This document shows, piece after piece, positions 1-9,210 of a stretch of 64,000 bases of DNA. The number at the start of each line of letters is the position of its first letter. The stretch's first letter is position 1. This DNA comes from Luteimonas sp. J29 (GTDB lineage: Bacteria > Pseudomonadota > Gammaproteobacteria > Xanthomonadales > Xanthomonadaceae), in assembly GCF_000472505.1 (NCBI RefSeq), contig NZ_AWZR01000005.1, positions 310,001 through 374,000 of the forward strand. The letters are read 5' to 3'. The notes below the pieces were generated by a model. That model was not told the origin of the DNA, did not search any database, and worked only from the letters and a program-made list of their open reading frames with translations. The translations under genes and the position numbers were made by a program.

Positions 1-1
1 A

Positions 2-2110
<2,109 letters not shown>

Positions 2111-2141
2111 GCCGTCCGGACCCTCGGCAGTGCAACAGAAG

Positions 2142-2164
2142 AGCGGGCCCCGGCCCGCTTTTTT
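2142..2164 (+). terminator. Rho-independent terminator of pnp
   Basis: AGCGGGCC and GGCCCGCT form an 8-bp GC stem with a very short loop, followed directly by six T residues. It lies 31 bases after the pnp stop. Confidence 0.9.
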
Positions 2165-2190
2165 GTTGCCGCGGTTCCGACCGTTCCCCC

Positions 2191-2215
2191 CGTAGGAGCG
2201 GCTTCAGCCGCGACC
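2191..2215 (+). repeat. Dispersed palindromic repeat, copy 1
   Basis: The unit begins CGTAGGAGCGGCTTCAGCC and ends CGCGACC. Its core GCGGCT-TC-AGCCGC is an inverted repeat. The same 24-25 bases recur at 2304 and 62687, so it is a REP-like element typical of Xanthomonadaceae intergenic DNA. Confidence 0.85.
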
Positions 2216-2303
2216 GACGACGCCGGACGCCGTCGTGCGCGTTCCCTCGAACCTCCGGACTGCGCAGCCGTCGCGAGGCGAGCTGATGCTCCTGGACGGC
2301 CCC

Positions 2304-2328
2304 CGTAGGAGCGGCTTCAGCCGCGACC
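2304..2328 (+). repeat. Dispersed palindromic repeat, copy 2
   Basis: Identical over 25 bases to the copy at 2191 and in the same orientation, 113 bases further on. Confidence 0.85.
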
Positions 2329-2718
2329 GCGAAGGCCGGGGCACCGTGATCCTTCGTGGCTCCGTCGCGCTGTCCTGTTCTCGCCTCCGGAACGGGCCAC
2401 GGCGAGGGCGGCCAGGCAGCGTCCCGTCTCCCGACTCCGGCGGACGGATGGCGGCGTCGCAGGACCGGATGGCCCCGGATCCGGACGGGCTTTCGAAGCG
2501 GGATGGCATCAGCATCACCGGGCCGCGGGTGGCTGGCCCGGGTTCGCGGACCAGCAGAACATGGATGTCCTGTGCCCGAGCCAGTCCTGACCGCGCAGGG
2601 AGCGATCCCGGGCCCGTCGGCCGTGGTGTCGCTGCGGAGGCGAGGCATCTCGGATGCAGACAGCAGTGCGGCTCCGCCATCTCATCGCCTGAGACGAAGG
2701 GCGCCTACAACTGCATCG

Positions 2719-2727
2719 TTATCCACA
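2719..2727 (+). promoter_or_regulatory. DnaA box upstream of dnaB
   Basis: TTATCCACA is an exact match to the consensus DnaA-binding nonamer. It lies 102 bases before the dnaB start, in a GC-rich region where such a word is unlikely by chance. It is a single box, not an origin cluster. Control of dnaB by DnaA is inference. Confidence 0.55.
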
Positions 2728-2828
2728 GCTTGTTCCGTCGCGCCTCCACAGCCCCTGCCGCTACGATGACTGCCACAGAACAACGATACGGCCGAGCCGA
2801 CGGCCCGTCCCTGGGAGTCACCCCGCTG

Positions 2829-4229
2829 ATGTCCGCACGCCCCGGTTTCCGTCAGGAAGGCCGCATCGACAATCGCGTTGAGCAGCTGCGCGTCCCGCCG
2901 CAGTCGATCGAGGCCGAACAGGCCGTGCTCGGTGGCCTGATGCTGGCCCCGGAGGCGTACGACAAGGTCGCCGACCTGCTGACCGATGGCGACTTCTACC
3001 GCCGCGACCACCAGCTGATCTACCGCGCCATCCGCGAGCTGGCCGAGAAGAACCGGCCGTTCGACGCGGTGACCCTGGGCGAGTGGTTCGAATCCCAGGG
3101 CCTGGGCGAACAGGTCGCCGGCGGCGCCTACCTCGTTGAGCTCGCGACCACCACGCCCTCGGCAGCCAACATCCGCGCCTATGCCGAGATCGTGCGCGAC
3201 AAGGCGATCCTGCGCCAGCTGATCGAGGTCGGCACCGGGATCGTCAACGACGGCTTCCAGCCCGACGGCCGCGACAGCAGCGAGCTGCTGGCCAAGGCCG
3301 AGCAGGAAGTGTTCGCCATCGCCGAGGCCGGCGCGCGCGGGCGCCAGGACTTCACCCCGATCAACAAGGCGATGCAGGAGGCGTTCGACGTCCTCCAGAC
3401 CCGCTTCGCCAGCGGCGGCGGGATCACCGGCCTGCCGACCGGCTACACCGAGTTCGACGAGATGACGGCGGGCCTGCAGCCCACCGACCTGATCATCCTC
3501 GCCGCGCGCCCGTCGATGGGCAAGACGACGCTGGCGCTGAACATGGCCGAGTACGCGGCGATGAAGACCCGCAAGGCGGTGGCGGTGTTCTCGATGGAAA
3601 TGTCGGCCAGCCAGCTCGCGCTGCGCCTGATCTCCTCGGTCGGCCGGGTCAACGCCACCCGCCTGCGCACCGGCCAGCTGGAGGACGAGGACTGGAGCCG
3701 CGTGACCAGCGCGATCCGCCTGATCAAGGACGCCAAGGTGTTCATCGACGACACCCCGGCGCTCTCGCCCGACGTCCTGCGGGCGAAGGCGCGCCGGCTC
3801 AAGCGCGAGCACGACCTGGGCCTGATCGTGATCGACTACCTGCAGCTGATGCAGGTGCCGGGCAACAGCGAGAACCGCGCCACCGAGATCTCGGAGATCT
3901 CGCGCTCGCTCAAGGCCCTGGCCAAGGAGCTGAACGTGCCGGTGATCGCGCTCTCGCAGCTCAACCGCTCGCTCGAGACCCGCACCGACAAGCGCCCGGT
4001 GATGGCCGACCTGCGCGAATCGGGCGCCATCGAGCAGGACGCGGACGTGATCATCTTCATCTACCGCGACGAGTACTACAACAAGGAAAACTCGCCGGAC
4101 AAGGGCTTGGCCGAGGTCATCATCGGCAAGCAGCGTAACGGCCCGACCGGCTCGGTGAAGCTGCGCTTCTTCGGCGAGTACACCCGCTTCGACAACCTCG
4201 CCCACGACTCGGTCGGCAGCTTCGAGTAG
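2829..4229 (+). CDS. dnaB: Replicative DNA helicase DnaB
   Basis: Hexameric 5'-3' helicase that unwinds DNA at the replication fork and recruits primase. The product of 466 residues has the helical N-terminal domain (VPPQSIEAEQAVLGGLML) and the RecA-like C-terminal domain with Walker A (ARPSMGKTTLA), the Walker B stretch (LIVIDYLQLM) and LSQLNRSLE. The frame stays open far upstream, but the ATG at 2829 gives the expected family N-terminus and has a GGGAG about 12 bases before it, whereas the ATG at 2766 has no ribosome-binding site. A DnaA box lies upstream. It converges on the unknown gene at 4245. Confidence 0.96.
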   Translation: MSARPGFRQEGRIDNRVEQLRVPPQSIEAEQAVLGGLMLAPEAYDKVADLLTDGDFYRRDHQLIYRAIRELAEKNRPFDAVTLGEWFESQGLGEQVAGGAYLVELATTTPSAANIRAYAEIVRDKAILRQLIEVGTGIVNDGFQPDGRDSSELLAKAEQEVFAIAEAGARGRQDFTPINKAMQEAFDVLQTRFASGGGITGLPTGYTEFDEMTAGLQPTDLIILAARPSMGKTTLALNMAEYAAMKTRKAVAVFSMEMSASQLALRLISSVGRVNATRLRTGQLEDEDWSRVTSAIRLIKDAKVFIDDTPALSPDVLRAKARRLKREHDLGLIVIDYLQLMQVPGNSENRATEISEISRSLKALAKELNVPVIALSQLNRSLETRTDKRPVMADLRESGAIEQDADVIIFIYRDEYYNKENSPDKGLAEVIIGKQRNGPTGSVKLRFFGEYTRFDNLAHDSVGSFE

Positions 4230-4244
4230 CGCCCCGGGCGGGCG

Positions 4245-4955
4245 TCATGGCGCTGGAAGCGTGGCGCTGCACTCGAGCAGGGATGCCAGCACCGCGTCGG
4301 CGATCCCGGCCATCAGCCCCCGGGTGAGGGCGGCTTCGAGTTCGCCGGCGCCTTCCGGCACTGCGGCCAGCGCCACCACCTCCACCCGGTCGTACGCGCG
4401 AATCGCCAGCCGGGATTCGGCAATGCTCCGGACCGCGCCGGGCGAGTCGAAGAAGCGCATCTTCAGCGGGAACGGATCCTCGCCCTCCCGGGGGTAGGTG
4501 ACGTTGGTCATCCGCGTGCGGATGACGGGGCCGTGCTCGAGCTCGACCACGTCGTACTGCAGCAGTTCCGGGACCACACTGGCGCCGGCCTGCAGGCCTG
4601 CCAACTGCTGGTGGTGTTCGTCCTCGCGAGTCCTGCCAGCCGGGAGGGTCGAGGTGGCGACGTACACCTCATAGGGCGCGTCGTACGCCACCTTCACCAG
4701 CGAGACCGCGTTGCCGTGGAACAGCGCCGACACCCGCTGCCGGGCCTTGCCGGCCAGGGGGAACGTCGTGCAGTACACGTCGGCGAAGCGGAAGCGGCCA
4801 TCCCAGGTTTCGGGAGCGACATCGACGACGGCACCGTCGATGAAGTGGGCGTCGCCGTCCAGGCGCTGCGGCCCGGCCCCGGCGGTAGCGATCAGGGGCA
4901 GGAGGGCGGAGAGCAGCAGGGCGCCCGCGCGGGCGCGCGCGTCGAATCCATTCAT
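4245..4955 (-). CDS. Secreted protein of unknown function
   Basis: I do not recognise this 236-residue protein. It has a plausible signal peptide: a short arginine-containing N-terminus, a hydrophobic run GALLLSALLPLIATAGAG (about 11-28), then a soluble domain with no further membrane segment. That points to the periplasm or exterior. Two cysteines (in the DVYCTTF stretch and near the C-terminus, LLECSAT) could form a disulfide. It is convergent with dnaB (15-base gap) and divergent from alr. Codon use looks like that of its neighbours. Confidence 0.7.
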   Translation of the reverse strand: MNGFDARARAGALLLSALLPLIATAGAGPQRLDGDAHFIDGAVVDVAPETWDGRFRFADVYCTTFPLAGKARQRVSALFHGNAVSLVKVAYDAPYEVYVATSTLPAGRTREDEHHQQLAGLQAGASVVPELLQYDVVELEHGPVIRTRMTNVTYPREGEDPFPLKMRFFDSPGAVRSIAESRLAIRAYDRVEVVALAAVPEGAGELEAALTRGLMAGIADAVLASLLECSATLPAP

Positions 4956-5035
4956 TCACGAGTCTCGTCCTGAGATCCGGATCCAGCCTAGCGCGAATCC
5001 GCAGTCGCGGCCAGTCAGTCCCTTGGCAGGGCCGC

Positions 5036-5041
5036 TAGAAT
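5036..5041 (+). promoter_or_regulatory. -10 element of the alr promoter
   Basis: TAGAAT sits 7 bases before an ATG at 5049. The surrounding string CTAGAATCGGC is repeated exactly before prfB (31803-31813). I see no good -35. Confidence 0.55.
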
Positions 5042-5048
5042 CGGCTGA

Positions 5049-5096
5049 ATGCCCGCGCCGGCACGTTGCCGGACGGGGTCGAGGAACCCCGCGTGA
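5049..5096 (+). CDS. Possible 15-residue leader peptide coupled to alr
   Basis: An ATG 7 bases after TAGAAT opens a 15-codon frame, MPAPARCRTGSRNPA. Its TGA overlaps the GTG of alr (GTGA, 5093-5096). If transcription starts at about this ATG, the message would be leaderless and translation of the peptide would deliver ribosomes to the alr start. Alternatively it is just an untranslated leader. There is no homology argument, only position. Confidence 0.3.
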   Translation: MPAPARCRTGSRNPA

Positions 5097-6232
5097 CCAC
5101 CGCCTTCACCCAGCGCCCGACCCGAATCCGCGTCGACCTCGATGCGATCTCCGACAATCTGCGCGCCATCGGCGCGCACGCGGGCGTGCCGGTGATGCCG
5201 ATCGTCAAGGCCAATGCCTACGGGCACGGACTGGTGCCGGTGGCGCGGCACCTGCAGGCGCAGGGCGCGACCCGCTTGGGCGTGGCGTTCGTGGAGGAGG
5301 GCATCGCCCTGCGCGAGGCGGGCATCACCCTGCCGATCCTCGTGCTCGGCGGGATCTTCGGGCCACAGGTCGCGCTGTTCCTGCGCCATGACCTCGAGTT
5401 GACCGTGTCCTCGATCGCCAAGCTGCGCCAGGTGGAGGCGGCGGCCGAGGCGCTCGGGCGACGCGCGGCGATCCATCTCAAGATCGACACCGGCATGGGC
5501 CGCATCGGCGTGCGCCACGATTCGGCCGGTCCGTTCGTCGAGGCCGCGCTGGCCTCTCGCTGGTGCGAGATCCGCGGCATCTACTCGCACCTGGCCTGCG
5601 CCGACGATCCGGACTCCCCGATGACCGCACGCCAGCTCGAGCGTTTCCTCCAGGCGTGCGCGCACTTCGAGCGGGTGGGGGCGCCGATGCCGGTGCGCCA
5701 CCTGGCCAACTCCGGCGGTGTGCTGCATTTCCCCGGCACCCGCCTGGACATGGTGCGGCCCGGGATCCTGCTCTACGGCGTCCTGCCCGACGCCGCGTCG
5801 CGCCCCGTGGTCCCGGTGCGCCCGGCGCTGTCGCTGGTGTCGCAGGTGGTGTACTTCAAGGTGGTGCGCGCCGGCGGTACGGTGAGCTACGGCGCGACCT
5901 GGACCGCGCCGGCGGACACCCGCGTGGTGACGGTCCCGATCGGCTACGGCGACGGCTGGCCCCGGGCGCTGTCCTCCCATGGCCAGGTGCTGGTGCGCGG
6001 GGAGCGGCATCCCGTCGTCGGCCGCGTGTGCATGGACCAGTTCATGGTGGCGATCGGCGCGTCGAGCGCCTGCAACGAGGACGAGGTGGTGCTGATCGGC
6101 CGCCAGGGCGACCAGGAGATCCGGGTCGAGGAGGTCGCCGCCGCCGCCGGTACCATTCCCTACGAAGTGCTGGTCCAGCTCAACGAACGCATCCCGCGCG
6201 ACTACGTGGGCGCGGATGCCTCCGCCGGCTGA
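5093..6232 (+). CDS. alr: Alanine racemase
   Basis: PLP enzyme that interconverts L- and D-alanine for peptidoglycan. With the GTG start at 5093 the product has 379 residues, the PLP lysine is K39 in PIVKANAYGHG and the catalytic tyrosine is Y266 in VSYGATW, the canonical numbering. A GAGGAA ribosome-binding site lies 6 bases before this GTG. The frame extends to a TTG at 5066, but that start lacks such a site. The C-terminal beta domain carries PIGYGDGWPR and the active-site segment GRVCMDQFMV. The photolyase gene follows after 31 bases, so the two may be co-transcribed. Confidence 0.96.
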   Translation: MTTAFTQRPTRIRVDLDAISDNLRAIGAHAGVPVMPIVKANAYGHGLVPVARHLQAQGATRLGVAFVEEGIALREAGITLPILVLGGIFGPQVALFLRHDLELTVSSIAKLRQVEAAAEALGRRAAIHLKIDTGMGRIGVRHDSAGPFVEAALASRWCEIRGIYSHLACADDPDSPMTARQLERFLQACAHFERVGAPMPVRHLANSGGVLHFPGTRLDMVRPGILLYGVLPDAASRPVVPVRPALSLVSQVVYFKVVRAGGTVSYGATWTAPADTRVVTVPIGYGDGWPRALSSHGQVLVRGERHPVVGRVCMDQFMVAIGASSACNEDEVVLIGRQGDQEIRVEEVAAAAGTIPYEVLVQLNERIPRDYVGADASAG

Positions 6233-6263
6233 CGCCACCTGCCCACCGGACACGGGATCGCGC

Positions 6264-7733
6264 ATGGCCAACGCCCTCGTCTGGTTCCGCAACGACCTCC
6301 GGCTGGCCGACCAGCCCGCGCTGGCCGCCGCGCTGGCGGCCGGACAGGTGCCGGTGTGCGTCTACATCCACGAGCCGGAGGAAGAGGGCGACTGGGCGCC
6401 CGGCCCGGCCTCGAACGCATGGCGGCACCATTCGCTGGCGGCCCTGGACGCCTCGCTGCGCGCGCGCGGCTCGCGCCTGCGGATCTTCCGTGGCCCCAGC
6501 CAGCCGGTGATCGAGGCGCTGGTCGCCGCCTGCGACATCGAGGCGGTGTACTGGACCCGGCGCTACGAACCGGCGATCGAACGCCGCGACGCCGCGATCA
6601 AGCGCGCGCTGCGCGAACAGGGCGTGCACGCGGAAAGCTTCAACGGCGCACTGCTGTTCGAACCCTGGGAACTGGCGACGAAGCAGGGCGGGCCGTACCG
6701 CGTGTTCACGCCATTCTGGCGCGCCGCGCTGGCGCACTGGCGCGCGCACCGGCTGCTCGACGCGCCCGCCTCGATCCCCGACCTGGAGGGCGATCCTGAC
6801 GGCATCCGGCTCGAGACGCTCCGGCTGCCGCCCGCGCGCGACCCGGACGCGCTGCTGCGCCACGGCTGGAAGCCGGGCGAGGCCGGTGCCCATGAGGCGC
6901 TGGAGCTCTTCATCGAGGGTGCGCTGCACGGATACCGCCAGGGACGCGACCGTCCCGACCAGGTCGGCACCTCGCGCCTGTCGCCCCACCTGCACTTCGG
7001 CGAGATCGCACCGTGGCGGATCGTCGCCGCGCTCGAGGCGCGGCGCAGTGCCGCCAATGCCGCCGACATCGACGCCTTCGTGCGCGAGCTGGGCTGGCGC
7101 GAGTTCGCCTGCCACCTCCTGCACCATTTCCCGCACACACCGGACGCGGACTTCAATCCGCGCTTCGACCGGTTCGAGTGGGCACCGCCGCAGCGCCGCC
7201 TGCTGCAGGCCTGGCGCCTGGGCCGCACCGGCGTGCCGATCGTGGATGCCGGTATGCGCGAACTGCGCGAGAGCGGCTGGATGCACAACCGGGTGCGCAT
7301 GGTCGTGGCCAGCTACCTGTGCAAGCACCTGCGCCAGCACTGGCGCGAGGGCGCGCGCTGGTTCTGGCAGCACCTGGTCGACGCCGACCTGGCCAGCAAC
7401 ACGCTCGGCTGGCAGTGGGTGGCCGGCACCGGCGCGGACGCGGCCCCGTATTTCCGCGTGTTCAACCCGGTGACGCAGGCGGCGAAGTTCGATCCCGGGG
7501 GGCGGTACGTCGCGCGCTGGGTGCCGGAGCTGGCGCGACTGCCCATGCCCGCCCGGCACGCGCCGTGGACCGCGCCGCAACTCGCGCGCAGGCTGGCGCC
7601 GGACTATCCCGCGCGCCCGGTCGTGGGGCTGGAGGAGGGGCGGGAGGCGGCGCTCGCGGCCTGGCGCGCGCTGGCGGCATCGCGGCGGGAGGAGGATCAA
7701 GGCGACGCGTCGGAGGAAGGTGCGCCAACCTGA
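6264..7733 (+). CDS. phrB: Deoxyribodipyrimidine photolyase
   Basis: Blue-light FAD enzyme that splits cyclobutane pyrimidine dimers in DNA. The 489-residue product has the N-terminal alpha/beta antenna domain (ALVWFRNDLRLADQPAL) and the helical FAD domain with the family signature WVAGTGADAAPYFRVFNP and the following QAAKFDPGGRYVARWVPEL. The size is normal for class I CPD photolyases. The ATG at 6264 was chosen because the protein then begins at the conserved WFRNDLR region; the frame upstream overlaps the alr end. Which chromophore or lesion it prefers cannot be told from sequence alone. Confidence 0.94.
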   Translation: MANALVWFRNDLRLADQPALAAALAAGQVPVCVYIHEPEEEGDWAPGPASNAWRHHSLAALDASLRARGSRLRIFRGPSQPVIEALVAACDIEAVYWTRRYEPAIERRDAAIKRALREQGVHAESFNGALLFEPWELATKQGGPYRVFTPFWRAALAHWRAHRLLDAPASIPDLEGDPDGIRLETLRLPPARDPDALLRHGWKPGEAGAHEALELFIEGALHGYRQGRDRPDQVGTSRLSPHLHFGEIAPWRIVAALEARRSAANAADIDAFVRELGWREFACHLLHHFPHTPDADFNPRFDRFEWAPPQRRLLQAWRLGRTGVPIVDAGMRELRESGWMHNRVRMVVASYLCKHLRQHWREGARWFWQHLVDADLASNTLGWQWVAGTGADAAPYFRVFNPVTQAAKFDPGGRYVARWVPELARLPMPARHAPWTAPQLARRLAPDYPARPVVGLEEGREAALAAWRALAASRREEDQGDASEEGAPT

Positions 7734-7850
7734 ACGGCCGCGATCCGCGTCCGATGCGCCCGCGCCGGCCGTCACCATCCGTTGCCGGATCCCATGCTGG
7801 AATGCGCGGCGAACCCAACCGGCGGGTCGTCCCCGCACCAGGAGTGGCAC

Positions 7851-8525
7851 ATGCGTTACAGGAACCCGATCATCGCCTCCGTCCTCGCCAGCTCGCTCGT
7901 GCTGGGTGGTTGCGCCACCTACACCGGCCAGACCAACGCGCCGGACGACCCCAACCGCACCCGCAACAACGCCCTCATCGGCGCCGGCATCGGCGCGGTG
8001 GCCGGCCTGCTCAGCGGAAGCGACGCCACCGAGCGGCGCCAGCGTGCGCTGGTGGGCGCGGGCGTGGGTGGCCTGGCGGGCGGCGCGATCGGCGCCTACC
8101 AGGACCGCCAGGAAGCCGAGCTGCGACGCCAGACCGCCGGCACCGGCATCGAGGTCGACCGCGAAGGCGACACCATCAAGCTCAACCTGCCCGATGGCGT
8201 GACCTTCGACTTCAACCGCACCGAACTCAAGCCGCAGTTCTACCCGGCGCTCAACAACGTCGCCGCGACCCTGCGCGAATACGACCAGACCATCGTCGAG
8301 GTCAGCGGCCACACCGACAATGTCGGCACTGCCGCCGTGAACCAGCGCATCTCCGAGGAGCGCGCCCGGAACGTGGCCGACTATCTGATCGGACAGGGCC
8401 TGCGCCGCGAACGTTTCGAGGTCGCCGGCTTCGGTTACCAGTACCCGGTGGCCGACAACAGTACCGAGCAGGGCCGCGCGCTCAACCGCCGGGTCGAGAT
8501 CCGGATCGTCCCGCTGCGCTCCTGA
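7851..8525 (+). CDS. OmpA-family outer-membrane lipoprotein with glycine zipper (YiaD-like)
   Basis: The 224-residue product begins with a lipoprotein signal peptide ending LVLGGC, with Cys21 as the lipidated residue. A glycine-zipper segment follows (about 43-85, IGAGIGAVAGLL and VGAGVGGLAGGAIGAY). The C-terminal OmpA/Pal-like peptidoglycan-binding domain (about 105-224) contains VEVSGHTDNVGTAAVNQRIS and ALNRRVEIRI. It probably tethers the outer membrane to peptidoglycan. The ATG at 7851 has AGGA about 8 bases upstream and gives a clean signal peptide; earlier in-frame ATGs do not. It is a single gene with its own terminator. Confidence 0.9.
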   Translation: MRYRNPIIASVLASSLVLGGCATYTGQTNAPDDPNRTRNNALIGAGIGAVAGLLSGSDATERRQRALVGAGVGGLAGGAIGAYQDRQEAELRRQTAGTGIEVDREGDTIKLNLPDGVTFDFNRTELKPQFYPALNNVAATLREYDQTIVEVSGHTDNVGTAAVNQRISEERARNVADYLIGQGLRRERFEVAGFGYQYPVADNSTEQGRALNRRVEIRIVPLRS

Positions 8526-8550
8526 CCGGATCCGCCGGTCGCAGACCGGG

Positions 8551-8577
8551 CAGGGCCGCGCAGGCGGCCCTGCCTTT
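8551..8577 (+). terminator. Terminator after the OmpA-family gene
   Basis: A perfect 10-bp stem (GCAGGGCCGC / GCGGCCCTGC, loop GCAG) ends at 8574 and is followed by CTTTCC, 26 bases after the stop. Confidence 0.8.
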
Positions 8578-8705
8578 CCCGTTGGCCTCCAACAAGTCTT
8601 CGCTCAGACGGGTTCGGAGGGGGCGATGGCCGGCGCATCCGCCGGCGGTGCGTCACGGATCGTACCGGGTCGTCGCGATCCCGGCCGTGGCCGGACCGGA
8701 CACGC

Positions 8706-8733
8706 GGAAAGGCCCGCTTGCGCGGGCCTTTCC
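8706..8733 (-). terminator. Terminator of tmRNA
   Basis: A perfect 12-bp stem (GGAAAGGCCCGC / GCGGGCCTTTCC, loop of 4) lies 11 bases beyond the tmRNA 3' end on the minus strand. The T run is inside the stem. Confidence 0.8.
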
Positions 8734-8743
8734 GGTCTGAAGA

Positions 8744-9096
8744 TGGTGGAGGTGGGGGGAATTGAACCCCCGTCCGAAGGCACTCCATCCCCGGTACTAC
8801 ATGCTTAGCCCGCCGTTGGATCTCGTCCCCGGGCAGCACGGCGTGCGAAGCGCGCCCGGGAACCAGCCTGTGAGTTCAGCCGTGGCAGACAGGCGGCCGC
8901 CGCGGCTGGTTCCCGTGATGATGACCCTACATCCACGAGCACGGGCACAAGTGGGTTCGGGGCTTACGCCTTAAGCGGCGAGAGCGTAGTTGTCGTCGTT
9001 GGCAACTATGAGTTTGCCGCTGGATTAACGAGGAAAGCTGCCCCCTCGGCATGCACCAGGTGATTTCGCGACCCCCGTCGAAGCCAGTGCACCCCC
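8744..9096 (-). ncRNA. ssrA: Transfer-messenger RNA (tmRNA)
   Basis: tmRNA rescues stalled ribosomes with SmpB and tags the nascent peptide for proteolysis. On the minus strand the 5' end reads GGGGGTGCACTGGCTTCGAC, the standard tmRNA start. The 3' end is a T-arm (GGTTCAATTCCCCCC) followed by an acceptor ending in CCA at 8744. The tag frame is at 9003-8971 and encodes ANDDNYALAA then TAA, the usual length and ending for a degradation tag. The RNA is about 353 nt. The partner smpB lies 2.4 kb away on the same strand, with a sensor kinase in between. Confidence 0.97.
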
Positions 9097-9123
9097 GGGA
9101 GCGTCGATCACGCTGACACCGGC

Positions 9124-9151
9124 AGTATAGGGGCGGTCCGGGCCCACGCAA
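9124..9151 (-). promoter_or_regulatory. Promoter of ssrA
   Basis: On the minus strand TTGCGT (9151-9146) and TATACT (9129-9124) are spaced 16 bases apart. The -10 lies about 28 bases before the mature 5' end, leaving a short leader for RNase P to remove. Confidence 0.6.
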
Positions 9152-9198
9152 GGGCGGCCGCGGCGCGCGTTCAGGCTCCCTAGGCGCGGGCGTGCCGC

Positions 9199-9204
9199 TA
9201 TCCT
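9199..9204 (+). promoter_or_regulatory. -10 element adjacent to the CHASE kinase start
   Basis: TATCCT is followed after 6 bases by the ATG at 9211, which would place the transcription start at the start codon. No clear -35. Confidence 0.4.
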
Positions 9205-9210
9205 GTGGCC

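Larger units (their letters stand above)
2165..2828. other. Non-coding stretch between pnp and dnaB
   Basis: About 660 bases with no convincing gene. It holds two direct copies of the dispersed palindromic repeat and a perfect DnaA box, listed separately. The open frame running through it into dnaB encodes the RSGFSRD string that results from translating the repeat, which marks it as non-coding. I see no RNA gene in it. Confidence 0.7.

Noticed and set aside
2719-2727. Replication origin near dnaB
   Set aside because: Only one DnaA box and no AT-rich unwinding region, so not an origin.
2235-2828. N-terminal extension of dnaB by about 198 codons
   Set aside because: It runs through a repeat copy (giving RSGFSRD), lacks a ribosome-binding site, and DnaB is of normal size from 2829.
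5066-5092. TTG start for alr
   Set aside because: The GTG at 5093 has GAGGAA 6 bases upstream and gives canonical K39/Y266 numbering.
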